DNA of 64,000 bases from an uncultured Victivallales bacterium (GTDB lineage Bacteria > Verrucomicrobiota > Lentisphaeria > Victivallales > UBA1829): assembly GCA_934661375.1 (NCBI GenBank), contig CAKUJH010000017.1, positions 1-64,000 on the forward strand. The letters are read 5' to 3'. Each line of letters opens with the position of its first letter. Position 1 is the stretch's first letter. Shown here in pieces: positions 8,623 through 17,730 of the stretch. The position numbers were made by a program, and so were the translations under genes. Below the pieces are notes generated by a model that did not search any database, was not told the origin of the DNA, and worked only from the letters and a program-made list of their open reading frames with translations.

Positions 8623-9471
8623 ATGCTGGTCAGCAGAGAATTGATGATTGAGTTTCTGAAGGAAGCTGCCGGGATAGAATTGAAGAATCTTTATTTCGGC
8701 GAATCCGGGCCGCTGCCGCCGCCCGCTTTTCATTTTTACACTCTGACGCCGGTGGCGAGGGTCATCATGCCGCTGAGCGGGGAAAAACATATCGCATTCG
8801 CTTCTCATGAGCAGAGAAATGACACTATTTTTACACCCGGCGATGCGATTGTGACGCAGCCTTACGGGTGGACGAAAGAATTCTGGGACCGGGAACACCG
8901 GATGATTTCCGTTGTCTTCCGCGAAGACTGCATCCGGGTTCTGTACATTGCACACAACGGAAAGCCGCCGGAACAGAATGGTCCGGACATCTATTATCAC
9001 ATGAAGTATCCGTTGAATCAGGAAGGAAAACTGACTCTTTCCGCGTTGCTGAGCGCCCGAAAAGATCATCCGGCAGCCCGCTTCAATTTCCGCGCACTGC
9101 TGGAAATCGTGAAGGAGGCTCTGCTGGACAACGCCTACCATCTTTCATCCCATGAAATGCAGTGGGAGCGGGTTCAGGAGGCGCTTCAGAACAATTTCCG
9201 GAATGAAATCGGCAGAGAAGATATTGCCGATATTGCCAAAATCCATCCGGCACAGGTTTCCCGGCTGATCCGGCAGTACCGGGAGCAGTCGTTCAATGAA
9301 TATCTGAATGAAATGCGTCTGGACTGTGCAGTTGAGCTGATGAAAAACGATACCATGTCCATCGAGGAAATCGCCCGCTGGAGCGGTTTCAATTACCCCA
9401 GCTATTTCATCCGGGTGTTCCGCCGCCGGTTCCAGGTTTCTCCGCTGCAGTACCGGAAAAGCATCGGATAA
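8623..9471 (+). CDS. AraC-family transcriptional regulator
   Basis: A 282-aa regulator. The N-terminal half looks like a cupin-type ligand domain (with a PGDAIVTQPYGWTKEFWD stretch). The last 90 residues carry two helix-turn-helix motifs: the first around GREDIADIAKIHPAQVSRLI and the second ending with the family signature IARWSGFNYPSYFIRVFRR and SPLQYRKS. AAGGAG lies seven bases before the ATG. It is divergent from the sialidase operon with only about 150 bases between, so it is the best candidate activator of that operon, with a sialic-acid-derived or glycan ligand. Confidence 0.9.
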   Translation: MLVSRELMIEFLKEAAGIELKNLYFGESGPLPPPAFHFYTLTPVARVIMPLSGEKHIAFASHEQRNDTIFTPGDAIVTQPYGWTKEFWDREHRMISVVFREDCIRVLYIAHNGKPPEQNGPDIYYHMKYPLNQEGKLTLSALLSARKDHPAARFNFRALLEIVKEALLDNAYHLSSHEMQWERVQEALQNNFRNEIGREDIADIAKIHPAQVSRLIRQYREQSFNEYLNEMRLDCAVELMKNDTMSIEEIARWSGFNYPSYFIRVFRRRFQVSPLQYRKSIG

Positions 9472-9487
9472 GTCCGGCGGCAGACGG

Positions 9488-10360
9488 TCATTCCGGAATA
9501 CGGGGCACGGTCTTCGGTCGGGTGATCACACTCCGGAGGTATCCGGCGGCGCGTCCGTACGCCATGGTCAGGTGAAACATCATCTTGCTGAAATTCAAAG
9601 CCGGTATCGCCGTAACGGCACGCACCAGCTGGAGCATCACCGCGTAAATCACCCGGAACACCGTATAATGGTGTTTGTGCAGAACGCGTCCCATGCCGCA
9701 GCCGTAAAGATAGCCGCGCCGGAGTGTCCACGGTCCGGTGAACACCGGATGGTTCACTACGATCTGCGGACAGAAATCCAGTTTCCGTCCCGCATGAATC
9801 AGGTTCAGCAGGAAATCGGTTTCCTCTCCGGAGCCGTACAGCGTGCCGGAGCCGACGCCCAAAGTTTCGTCGAACAGGATATTCTGTATGGCGTTCCGGC
9901 GGACAAAAATGGAAATGGACACTCCGCACCGCCAGACATTGTCGGTAGTGATTCTTCGCGGTGTCCGGTACATGAAACTTCCGGAAAAACGTCCCTGCCG
10001 GTCTGTTACCAGCGTGGAAATGCCGTCGGTTGCCGGATTGCTGTCCAGATAATCGGAAATGGTGCGCAGCAGATGCTCCGGATACGTGCAGTCGTCATCG
10101 GGGAACGCGATGATTTCACCGTCCGCATAATTCAATCCGATATTGCGCGCCCGTGACAATCCCGGTTTTGCCGTATAGCGGCGGATCGGAAATTTTCCGG
10201 CAAAATCCTTTACAATCGGCAGCAGCCGTTCATCCGGATTCTGGTCCACCAGAATCACTTCGAAAGACGGAGCATTCTGCTGCGCCGCAAAGGATTCAAA
10301 CAGTTCCCGCACGACTTTATCCCGGTTGACCGTGCATAAAATCAAAGAGAAACGCGTCAT
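9488..10360 (-). CDS. family 2 glycosyltransferase
   Basis: A 290-aa GT-A fold enzyme. It has the start RFSLILCTVNRDKVVREL, the nucleotide-sugar region VILVDQNPDE and the metal-binding motif FPDDDCTYP with its DDD triad. The frame is open further upstream, but AAAGGAG precedes the ATG at 10360, which overlaps the previous gene's stop by four bases (ATGA). The C-terminal part is basic and hydrophobic and may touch the membrane. It is the last of four overlapping glycosyltransferase genes, presumably building one polysaccharide or glycolipid. Donor and acceptor are unknown. Confidence 0.85.
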   Translation of the reverse strand: MTRFSLILCTVNRDKVVRELFESFAAQQNAPSFEVILVDQNPDERLLPIVKDFAGKFPIRRYTAKPGLSRARNIGLNYADGEIIAFPDDDCTYPEHLLRTISDYLDSNPATDGISTLVTDRQGRFSGSFMYRTPRRITTDNVWRCGVSISIFVRRNAIQNILFDETLGVGSGTLYGSGEETDFLLNLIHAGRKLDFCPQIVVNHPVFTGPWTLRRGYLYGCGMGRVLHKHHYTVFRVIYAVMLQLVRAVTAIPALNFSKMMFHLTMAYGRAAGYLRSVITRPKTVPRIPE

Positions 10361-11466
10361 GATTTCTCCTTTCCGGCTGATTTCAGTTTCCATCGTTTAT
10401 ACCATGTCTTCATTTTCATTCTCAAAAAGGATTTCGGGGGAAGCAGACGGTTCATTATGCCGTAAATGCCTCTGGCGAATTTCAGAAATTCGCCATTTTC
10501 CCGTAAATATTCATTTTCATCAAACAGCGACAGCACCAGCAGTTCCTTGTCCGGTGCGCGGTTCATCAGGTACTCGGCGGCGGCGCCGCGGCTGCCCGGT
10601 TCCAGCCGGGAATACCACTGATTCCAGAGAATCAGATATTGACCTCTCATCAGACGTTTCCAGCCTACCGCAGCCGCGGGAACATCCAGCACTTTCCGGG
10701 AACGCAGAAATTCTCCCCCCTTGCCCAGTGCATCCAGAAGCGAGGCTGTCCGGCGGAATTTTTCATCGGACACTTTCCGCACAGCCGTGATTCCCGCCGT
10801 GGTGTCATAATTGTAATACGTTCTGCTGATCTGGAGCAGAGATTCCGCATGATACGCCGCCGCCAGATAAAAATAAAGGTCTTCGCCCATCACGCAGAAA
10901 AAATCTTCCAGATCATCCGCCGCTTTCCGGCAGATTTCCGCACGGATCATTTTGAAGCAGAGCGACCAGACTTGTCCAGGTGTGGTCAGCAGGTCATGCA
11001 GCACCGCGCCTTTTCCGGAAATGAACTGATTCTCCGGGGTGGTCCAGCCGTAACGTACCTTGCGGGAGCCGTCCGGCTGACGGGCAAATTCTTTTGTGCC
11101 GAAATGAATGATGTCCGCCTGTTCTTTTTCCGCCAGCGCATATAGTTCCGCGGCGCTGTTCAGATCGAAAAAATCATCCGGGTCCAGGAACAGAACATAT
11201 TTGCCGGAAACTTCCTGCAAAGCACGGAGACGCGCACTCAGCGTTCCGCTGTTTTTCTCCTGAAAGAACACTTTCAGCCGCGGGTCTGCCGCCGCCCGGC
11301 TTTTCAGAATTTCCCGTGAGTTGTCGGAAGAAGCGTCATCGACCGCCACAACCTCAATTTCGCGCATGGATTGTCCCAGCATGGAGTCCAGCGCGCAGGG
11401 GAGTGTCGCCGCCGCGTTGTAGACCGGCAGCACAAAACTGATTTTGGGAGAAGATTGCGGGGTCAT
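10357..11466 (-). CDS. family 2 glycosyltransferase
   Basis: A 369-aa GT2 enzyme with an N-terminal GT-A domain: ISFVLPVYNAAATL, VVAVDDASSDNS and the metal site LFLDPDDFFD. After about residue 200 comes a helical C-terminal region with a YNYDTTAGIT stretch that is shared with the next two upstream enzymes, so these three are paralogues from local duplication. GGAGGAAAT precedes the ATG at 11466, which overlaps the upstream stop by four bases; the longer frame from 11550 has no such site. It acts at the cytoplasmic face in glycan assembly; specificity is unknown. Confidence 0.85.
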   Translation of the reverse strand: MTPQSSPKISFVLPVYNAAATLPCALDSMLGQSMREIEVVAVDDASSDNSREILKSRAAADPRLKVFFQEKNSGTLSARLRALQEVSGKYVLFLDPDDFFDLNSAAELYALAEKEQADIIHFGTKEFARQPDGSRKVRYGWTTPENQFISGKGAVLHDLLTTPGQVWSLCFKMIRAEICRKAADDLEDFFCVMGEDLYFYLAAAYHAESLLQISRTYYNYDTTAGITAVRKVSDEKFRRTASLLDALGKGGEFLRSRKVLDVPAAAVGWKRLMRGQYLILWNQWYSRLEPGSRGAAAEYLMNRAPDKELLVLSLFDENEYLRENGEFLKFARGIYGIMNRLLPPKSFLRMKMKTWYKRWKLKSAGKEKS

Positions 11467-12590
11467 GAATATTTCCTCCATCTGATCCGGTCGGAACAGC
11501 GTTTCAGGCAGAACCACAACGGCGATTCCGGTTTCAGCAGTCGCGCACATTTTTTCCGGAATGCCGAACAGCGTCCGCCGGATTCCGTTCTGCGGGGCAG
11601 GGCGGGAAACGCATTTTCATTCCGCAGGGATGCGTAAGCCTGTTCTGCCAGCGCGGGGGAAAAATATCCGGAAAAATACTGCTTCACACTTTCCGCATCA
11701 TATTTGCTGTTCAGATATTCCAGCAATTCCCGGCTGCCCGCCGGTTCCGTTTCCGGCCAGCGGGCAAAGAGATAAAAGAAATGTTCTTTTTCGCGCTGCC
11801 GGAATGCTTCGGCGTATTGAGCATCGGCTTTCTGCTGCCGGAGAAAATCCTTTACCGCATTCAGCGCATCCAGCATGGTTGCCATCCGCCGGAATGAATC
11901 GGGCGTACTGCCGCCCGTGATCCCTGCCGTGAACTGATAATTGTAGAAAATCTGTCCGGAGAGCACCAGTTTTCCCGCGAAAAAGCTCAACACGGTGTAA
12001 AAATAAAAATCTTCCGCCGAGACGCAGTAAAAACGCCGGACCGCATCCGCCGCTCGCTGAAAAATATCGCGGCGGAATAATTTCAGGCAGACACTCCAAT
12101 TGTAAAGATGATCGCAGAACGCCGCTTCGAAAATCGCTTTCCCGTTCAGTTCTTTCCGTACCGCATCCACAGTGCCGGCTGTTTTGCCGTGATCCAGCAG
12201 ACGCGCACTGAATCCGACAATCTCCGCATGGCTGCGTTCGGCAATTTTCAGAAGCGTTTCCGCGCAAGCCGGATCCAGGGTGTCGTCGGCATCCAGACAC
12301 AGCAGATAATCCCCGGTGGAGGCTGCAAAAGCATCCAGCCGGGCATTCAGCGTTCCGCCGTTCTGTTCACGGCGCACCAGCCGTACGCGGGCGTCCTGAC
12401 GGCAGAGGGCTTCGACCTGTTCCGCCGTGCGGTCTGTTGAAGCGTCATCCAGCACGATGACTTCCAGATTTTTCCAGGTCTGCGCGGTAACGCTCTGAAC
12501 CGCGCGGACAATGCCCCGTTCCTTGTTGTATGCGGGGATCAGAACTGAAATTTTGGTTTGTGCAGTTGAACTCATCGGCGGATTTTTCAC
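11463..12590 (-). CDS. family 2 glycosyltransferase
   Basis: A 375-aa GT2 enzyme: ISVLIPAYNKERGIV, VIVLDDASTDRT and the metal site LCLDADDTLD in the first 110 residues, then a helical C-terminal region with YNYQFTAGITGG, parallel to its neighbours. The start taken is a GTG at 12590 that overlaps the upstream stop (GTGA); an ATG at 12575 lacks a clear ribosome site but is possible. Duplication and divergence within the operon suggest stepwise addition of different sugars. Confidence 0.82.
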   Translation of the reverse strand: MKNPPMSSTAQTKISVLIPAYNKERGIVRAVQSVTAQTWKNLEVIVLDDASTDRTAEQVEALCRQDARVRLVRREQNGGTLNARLDAFAASTGDYLLCLDADDTLDPACAETLLKIAERSHAEIVGFSARLLDHGKTAGTVDAVRKELNGKAIFEAAFCDHLYNWSVCLKLFRRDIFQRAADAVRRFYCVSAEDFYFYTVLSFFAGKLVLSGQIFYNYQFTAGITGGSTPDSFRRMATMLDALNAVKDFLRQQKADAQYAEAFRQREKEHFFYLFARWPETEPAGSRELLEYLNSKYDAESVKQYFSGYFSPALAEQAYASLRNENAFPALPRRTESGGRCSAFRKKCARLLKPESPLWFCLKRCSDRIRWRKYS

Positions 12591-14830
12591 TTTCTCATCA
12601 GATGGTTCAGAGCATAACGGCAGGCGCGGAAGAAGAAGTTCCGGCGTCCGCTTTCCGGGGGAAGCAGTTTGTAGCCCAACGCGTCAATTTTCCGGTAGAA
12701 CGGCATGAACGAGGCTCCGCGAGTTTCCGGAGTCAGCACATACGGTTCGGTCCGCGCACCGTAAACATTCACGGCATCCAGCCAGAGAAACGCATTGGGA
12801 TCTGCGGTCGGACGCGGCTGTTTCAGCAAGGCAAAAAGAGTATCGGAAGCATGGATCTGCGTCGTTTTTTTATGGTTGCCGGCATCACTTTTTCCGTTCA
12901 GCAGAGCTTTCAGCTGTTCCGCCAGATCTTCCGGACTTTTCCCGCCGCCGGAGCAGCAGGGAATGCCGCAGGCTTCCGCCAGCTGCATGTACCGTATATC
13001 CGGTCGGGCGGACGTCATGAAGAACAGTGCTGCTCCGTTCAGATATGGGTTCAGATCATCCGGCAGACTGCATACTTCCGCTTTCCCGTTCAGTTGAAGG
13101 GCATCCAGCAGACTCAAGGTTTCGCGAACTCCGGTGGAGGTCCGGGTCTTGCCGATCAGGAGCAGTTTGAGGTCCGGAAATTCCGGCGCAGCCTTTGCCC
13201 AGGCGGCAACCGCGGTTTCCATTTCCAGCGGATCGCCCAGACTGCCCAGCCAGACTGCGGTTCTGCTGTCTTTTTCCGTTTTTCGGTCGATTTTCTCCGG
13301 CACCGGAAGGTTCAGCAGACAGCTGGGAACACCGAATGCGGAGAAAAACGCCCGATCCTGTTCCGTCTGTACCGCCAGAGCATCCGCCGCCAGCAGAGTC
13401 TGCATACTTGCCATGCAGTGACCCCAGGTTGAATCGTTCAGTCCGCGGAACCCGTTGACGGGAACCGCCAGAAAATTCAGACCGGAGACTTTCAGCTGAA
13501 TCATGTCGAAGATTGCCGCCGGGGACTCCGGCGCACCATGAATTACGGTGTCGATGCCGTGGTCATTTTTCAGCGTATCCCAGAATGCTGTCCGTCTGAG
13601 CCGGTCTTTGGGAGAATCCGCAGTCAGACCCGCGGGAATGACCAGATGCGTCATGCCGTCCGGTATAGACACCGGGTCATTTTCCGGCGTGATCACGCTG
13701 ATTCTGATTCCGGATTTTTGCCATTCCTGCGCGCAGGCAAGCAGCATCCGTGCGAAATCCCCGCCGGTTGCCGCCGAATCCACATACAGCCCGGCGTGCC
13801 GGACATCCGCCGATGCCGGACCGCGCCGCAGAATTTCGGGATGTCCGATATGTTCCGCCAGATAATCTTCGCGTCCGGAAAAATAGCTGATGAACGAACG
13901 CATCAGACCCGCGCAGGAATAATTTCCGAACATATAGGAAATGGAACGTTCCCGGTCATATTGAATCAATTTGTGTTCCCAGCGGTCCAGCAGGTCATCC
14001 AGAATTTTCCGCTCTTCTTCCTGAAAAGCCGCGCGGTACTGTTCGAATGCACCCTGTTCCGTCAGAAAATGCCTGACGGCATTCAGTGCAGTGAAAACCG
14101 AACAATTCCGGATGAATCCTTTGAAATCCACCGGAGCGTATGCACTGACTCCGATTTCCAGTCCATAGTGGTAACATTTTTTCTGAAGCGGTTCATAATG
14201 CTGCGCGAACCATGACATCAGAGTATAGAAACAGAAATCTTCCGCCATGATATAATATCCCGGCGGGAGAGCCGCCGCCGCTTTCCGGCAGACATCCGCC
14301 GAGATGCACTTGCCGCAGATATTCCAGCGGTACAATCCTTTGACAAATGCACCTTCAAATACTTCGCGTCCCCGCAATGTGCCGTTGTACGGACGCAGAC
14401 GCCGTTCAACCTGTTTGGCAAACGGCAGTTTTTGGGTGTGTCCGACCTTGACGTCGAAGCAGAAATGAATCATATCCGCTCCGGTTGCCTGGATTTTTGC
14501 ATAACAGGCGCGGGCGGTATCGGTGTCCAGAAAATCATCGGCGTCCAGAAAAATCAGATACTCTCCCGTGGCGGCGGCAATTCCCGAAAGCCGGGCGGCG
14601 AGAATCCCGCCGTTCTTTTCATGAGTCACGACTTTCACCCTGGAATCTTTGGCGGCATATTCCGCCAGCACTTCGGCGGCATTGTCCGGCGAAGCATCAT
14701 TCACGGCGATGATTTCGATGTCCTTCAGAGTCTGCCCCAGTACACTTGCCATGCAGCGCGGCAGATACTTCGCCGTGTTGTAGACGGGGATCAATATGGA
14801 TATTTTCGGCTGTGTCGTCATTGTTGTCAT
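12587..14830 (-). CDS. two-domain glycosyltransferase (GT2 plus GT4-like)
   Basis: A 747-aa fusion. Residues about 1-330 form a GT2 domain like the next genes (ISILIPVYNTAKYL, IAVNDASPDN, LIFLDADDFLDT). From about residue 345 a second domain resembles GT-B glycosyltransferases: GLYVDSAATGGDF at its start, an AVWLGSLGDPLEMETAV strand-loop-helix typical of a GT4 nucleotide-sugar domain, and LLLIGKTRT. It could add two sugars in series. It is first in a four-gene operon with overlapping stop and start codons and has a good promoter upstream. Confidence 0.8.
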   Translation of the reverse strand: MTTMTTQPKISILIPVYNTAKYLPRCMASVLGQTLKDIEIIAVNDASPDNAAEVLAEYAAKDSRVKVVTHEKNGGILAARLSGIAAATGEYLIFLDADDFLDTDTARACYAKIQATGADMIHFCFDVKVGHTQKLPFAKQVERRLRPYNGTLRGREVFEGAFVKGLYRWNICGKCISADVCRKAAAALPPGYYIMAEDFCFYTLMSWFAQHYEPLQKKCYHYGLEIGVSAYAPVDFKGFIRNCSVFTALNAVRHFLTEQGAFEQYRAAFQEEERKILDDLLDRWEHKLIQYDRERSISYMFGNYSCAGLMRSFISYFSGREDYLAEHIGHPEILRRGPASADVRHAGLYVDSAATGGDFARMLLACAQEWQKSGIRISVITPENDPVSIPDGMTHLVIPAGLTADSPKDRLRRTAFWDTLKNDHGIDTVIHGAPESPAAIFDMIQLKVSGLNFLAVPVNGFRGLNDSTWGHCMASMQTLLAADALAVQTEQDRAFFSAFGVPSCLLNLPVPEKIDRKTEKDSRTAVWLGSLGDPLEMETAVAAWAKAAPEFPDLKLLLIGKTRTSTGVRETLSLLDALQLNGKAEVCSLPDDLNPYLNGAALFFMTSARPDIRYMQLAEACGIPCCSGGGKSPEDLAEQLKALLNGKSDAGNHKKTTQIHASDTLFALLKQPRPTADPNAFLWLDAVNVYGARTEPYVLTPETRGASFMPFYRKIDALGYKLLPPESGRRNFFFRACRYALNHLMRK

Positions 14831-14871
14831 AAAATGTGTTTTCTGTTTTTCCTGTCCTTGATTTGTATAAT

Positions 14872-14900
14872 ATTATAGCATTTCAACCTGATTTTTGCAA
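14872..14900 (-). promoter_or_regulatory. promoter of the glycosyltransferase operon
   Basis: On the minus strand, -35 TTGCAA (14900-14895), 17-nt spacer, -10 TATAAT (14877-14872), 42 bases before the ATG of the 747-aa glycosyltransferase. Confidence 0.6.
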
Positions 14901-15095
14901 TTTGCGATTGTGCTTTTTTGCAAAGATATTTTTATCGGCGCAAGACGGCGGCATGCAGAAAAAACGGCAGACGCAGATGAAATTTCAGCAAAAAATCCAT
15001 TCGCTCTTTGAAATATGGCGGAATCATGGTATATTAACCTTTGGATATATCTTTCAACAATAAAAAAATACACTAAAACGTGGGAGATGTGAACT

Positions 15096-16205
15096 TTGAA
15101 AATTTTATTGACTGGAATAACCGGACTGGTCGGAGCTTCTGTCGTAACCGCCATGCTGCGGAAACATGACGACATCGAAATCGTGGCGATCTGCCGTCCC
15201 GGACGCGGAATTTCCGCAGAGGACCGCACCCGCAATGTGATTCATGAACAGTGTGCGTTCGACGGCGTGCCGGAAGCTGCCGACAAGATTCTTTCCCATG
15301 TGAAAGTGATCAGCGGCGACGTCAAGAATTTCCCGAAAGAGGAAATCCTGGCAAATGGTCCGTATGATGTGTTTTTCCATTGTGCGGCGGATGTGAATCT
15401 GGGCAAAGACCCCGAAGGCAAAACCTTCCGCACCAATCTGGAAGGCACCCGCAATGCGCTGGAACTGGCTCATCTGCTGAAGGTGAAAGTCCTGCATTAT
15501 GTCAGCACCGCTTATGTCGCGGGAACTTACAACGGACGGGTCATGGAAGGCACCCTCCCGGCAACCGGTTTCAACAATTCCTACGAAAAGAGCAAATTCG
15601 AAGCGGAAAAACTGGTGATGAACTGCGGTATTCCTTATACCATTTACCGCCCGTCCATCATCGTCGGCCGTCTTTCCGACGGTCTGATCCGCAAACCGCT
15701 GGCGTTCTACCGTATTCTGGAATTCCTCGGCAAGGTCAAGAAACATCACTGCATCAAGAACGGCATTCCTGCCAATTCCGAGCTGAATCTGCAACTCCGT
15801 CTGGAAGCCGGCACGACGGATAAAGTGTACTTTGTTCCTGTCGATTATGTGCAGAAGGCAATTTCCACTCTCTTCTTCCTGCCGGTGGAAAACAAATGCT
15901 ATCACATTACCGGTGAAAGCCCGGTTTCCACCCGCGACATTGAAATCGCCGTGACCACCACCCTCAAGACGCATGGTCTGAAAGTGATGGACAAAGTGGA
16001 AAATCCGACGAAGGAAGAAAAAATGGTGCAGTCCATGATCGGCGACCTGATGCCGTACTTCGCTTCCCAGATTATCTTCGACAATACGGAAGTGAAAAAA
16101 GCTCTCGGCGAAGAAGCTCTGGCATGGAAACAGGATCTGCCGTTCCTGAAACGGATGGCGTATTCCTTCTACAAGCAGACTTCTCCGGAACTGGTTGAAG
16201 ACTGA
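15096..16205 (+). CDS. extended SDR / thioester reductase-like NAD(P)-dependent protein
   Basis: A 369-aa Rossmann-fold protein. The cofactor motif is LLTGITGLVGASV at the N-terminus, with FHCAADVNLG in the middle and an active-site YxxxK in NNSYEKSKFEAEK near residues 164-176 preceded by YVSTAYVAGT. This arrangement matches the reductase domains of the male-sterility/Lys2 type that act on acyl thioesters or sugar nucleotides. The start is a TTG with GGGAG ten bases before it; no in-frame ATG lies nearby. It stands alone between a divergent glycosyltransferase operon and a small zinc-ribbon gene. The substrate is unknown. Confidence 0.78.
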   Translation: MKILLTGITGLVGASVVTAMLRKHDDIEIVAICRPGRGISAEDRTRNVIHEQCAFDGVPEAADKILSHVKVISGDVKNFPKEEILANGPYDVFFHCAADVNLGKDPEGKTFRTNLEGTRNALELAHLLKVKVLHYVSTAYVAGTYNGRVMEGTLPATGFNNSYEKSKFEAEKLVMNCGIPYTIYRPSIIVGRLSDGLIRKPLAFYRILEFLGKVKKHHCIKNGIPANSELNLQLRLEAGTTDKVYFVPVDYVQKAISTLFFLPVENKCYHITGESPVSTRDIEIAVTTTLKTHGLKVMDKVENPTKEEKMVQSMIGDLMPYFASQIIFDNTEVKKALGEEALAWKQDLPFLKRMAYSFYKQTSPELVED

Positions 16206-16227
16206 TTTTTTTCAAGGAAATGAAACC

Positions 16228-16497
16228 ATGTCCGCCGCTGTGCAATACCGTTTTCTGAAAGTGGAACATCCGCATATGGTCGCCAACGACCGGGTGCTGG
16301 AATGTCCTCGCTGCCGGGAAACACTGGTACGGGCGGACATCGAAGGTTTTTCCGCGTGTCCCTTCTGTTCGTACCGCTTTGCTTCCACTGTTGAACTGGA
16401 AGATTTCATCATGGAGCCTGCGGTGGACAGCTGGATGCGTGAACAGCCGGGCTTCACCTTTCATATTCTGTCGAACGTGAAAGGCTGTGAACTTTAG
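16228..16497 (+). CDS. small zinc-ribbon protein of unknown function
   Basis: An 89-aa protein with two Cys pairs, CPRC and CPFC, about 17 residues apart, which would form a zinc ribbon. The flanking sequence (VEHPHMVANDRVLECPRC, YRFASTVELEDF) matches no family I know. Start chosen at the ATG with AAGGAAATG upstream rather than an earlier in-frame TTG that overlaps the reductase gene. It follows the SDR gene by 22 bases and is probably in its transcript. Confidence 0.65.
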   Translation: MSAAVQYRFLKVEHPHMVANDRVLECPRCRETLVRADIEGFSACPFCSYRFASTVELEDFIMEPAVDSWMREQPGFTFHILSNVKGCEL

Positions 16498-16524
16498 TTT
16501 TATAAAACTGAATGGATGTGTATC

Positions 16525-16899
16525 ATGTTCAGAAAAATCTCAATGGCGGCTCTTGCAGTTGTATTCGCTCTCGTTTTCACCGGATGCGGAACTCTTTTCC
16601 GCGGCGACCGTGTCGGCAAAAGATCGTCCAACCAGATTGATCCCGCAATTCTGGTCCTGGATTGCTGCGGATTCCTGTTCGGGATTATTCCCGGCGTGGT
16701 TGCGCTGGTGCTTGACATCAACAACAAAACCATCTACTACTCCGCTTCCGAAGCCGCCATGTCCGGCAATTGCGATACTTCCAGGATGATTGCGTTGAAA
16801 GTGGACGACATGAGCGAAGAAGGCATTGCCCAGGCTCTCAGCCGTGAACTCGGCCGTGAAGTCCGTTTCAACGAAATTCATTTCGCCGCTGCCAAGTGA
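16525..16899 (+). CDS. small lipoprotein
   Basis: A 124-aa protein with a lipoprotein signal: basic MFRKIS, hydrophobic core and a VFTGC lipobox, giving a mature protein beginning CGTLFRGDR. A second hydrophobic stretch follows (LDCCGFLFGIIPGVVALVLD). This resembles the small YceK/YidQ-like outer-membrane lipoproteins, though I would not assign a family. The ATG at 16516 is an alternative start. A hairpin with a T-run follows the gene. Confidence 0.7.
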   Translation: MFRKISMAALAVVFALVFTGCGTLFRGDRVGKRSSNQIDPAILVLDCCGFLFGIIPGVVALVLDINNKTIYYSASEAAMSGNCDTSRMIALKVDDMSEEGIAQALSRELGREVRFNEIHFAAAK

Positions 16900-16924
16900 T
16901 CAGCGTCTGAATCGAATCATTCTG

Positions 16925-16959
16925 ACCGGATGCCGCCGTGTGCTGTATCCGGTTTTTTT
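16925..16959 (+). terminator. terminator after the lipoprotein gene
   Basis: Stem ACCGGAT (16925-16931) and ATCCGGT (16947-16953) with a run of seven T at 16953-16959. It lies between the lipoprotein and rsmE, so rsmE may need its own promoter or read-through. Confidence 0.65.
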
Positions 16960-16984
16960 CGGATTTTTTCAAAGGACAGGGAAT

Positions 16985-17707
16985 ATGAATCTGCTGCTGC
17001 TGACGCCGGAAGATCAGATTGCGCCGGGATGTTTCCGGATAATGGGACGCCGGGCGGAACATATCCGTGCGGTTCTCCGGGCAAAACCGGGCGATTTTCT
17101 GAAAGCCGGAATGCTGAACGGAAAAATCGGACGTGTCCGGCTGTTGTCCTGCGGACGGAATGAAGCTGAATTGGCTGATGCCGTGTTTGACCGCGAGCCG
17201 CCGGAAAAAAGCCGGATTGTGCCGGTCATTTCGCTGCCGCGTCCGCAGAGTTTCAAGAAAACCCTGCATTTCATTGCCTCGTCCGGTCTGGGAAAAGCGT
17301 TTTTTGTCGGCTCGGCGCGAGTGGAGAAAAGTTATTGGAAAAGTTCCGCCATGGACGCTTCTGCCATTGAGGAGGAGATCCGGCTGGGGCTGGAGCAGGG
17401 CGTGGACACGGTTCCGCCGGAATTGAAGTTTTATCCGTCTCTGCGTGATTTTTTTGAATCGGAAAAAGATTTTCTGGCGGCTTGTGAACGGCGTATCGTG
17501 GCGCATCCGGAACCGGGCGCGCCGGGCTGTCCGCACGCTTTGGAATTGCAGAGGCATCTGGCTTTGGGAATCGGGCCGGAAGGCGGATACACGCCGGCGG
17601 AAGTCGCGGCATTTCAACGGAACGGTTTTACCTGTGTAACTCTTGGCGCACATATTTTGCGTGTGGAATTTGCACTTTCCGTTTTATGTGGTAAATTGTC
17701 GGTATAA
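16985..17707 (+). CDS. rsmE: 16S rRNA (uracil-1498-N3)-methyltransferase
   Basis: A 240-aa SPOUT-class methyltransferase that uses S-adenosylmethionine to methylate U1498 of 16S rRNA. The N-terminal PUA-like part ends near residue 70. The SAM-binding knot is visible as LGIGPEGGYTPAEVAAF and LGAHILRVEFALSVL; the usual RTET at the end is RVEF here. The frame opens earlier at 16826, but that would run back into the lipoprotein gene; the ATG at 16985 with AAAGGACAGGG upstream gives the normal family length. Confidence 0.85.
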   Translation: MNLLLLTPEDQIAPGCFRIMGRRAEHIRAVLRAKPGDFLKAGMLNGKIGRVRLLSCGRNEAELADAVFDREPPEKSRIVPVISLPRPQSFKKTLHFIASSGLGKAFFVGSARVEKSYWKSSAMDASAIEEEIRLGLEQGVDTVPPELKFYPSLRDFFESEKDFLAACERRIVAHPEPGAPGCPHALELQRHLALGIGPEGGYTPAEVAAFQRNGFTCVTLGAHILRVEFALSVLCGKLSV

Positions 17708-17730
17708 TTCGCAACAGAAGGAGTATGCGC

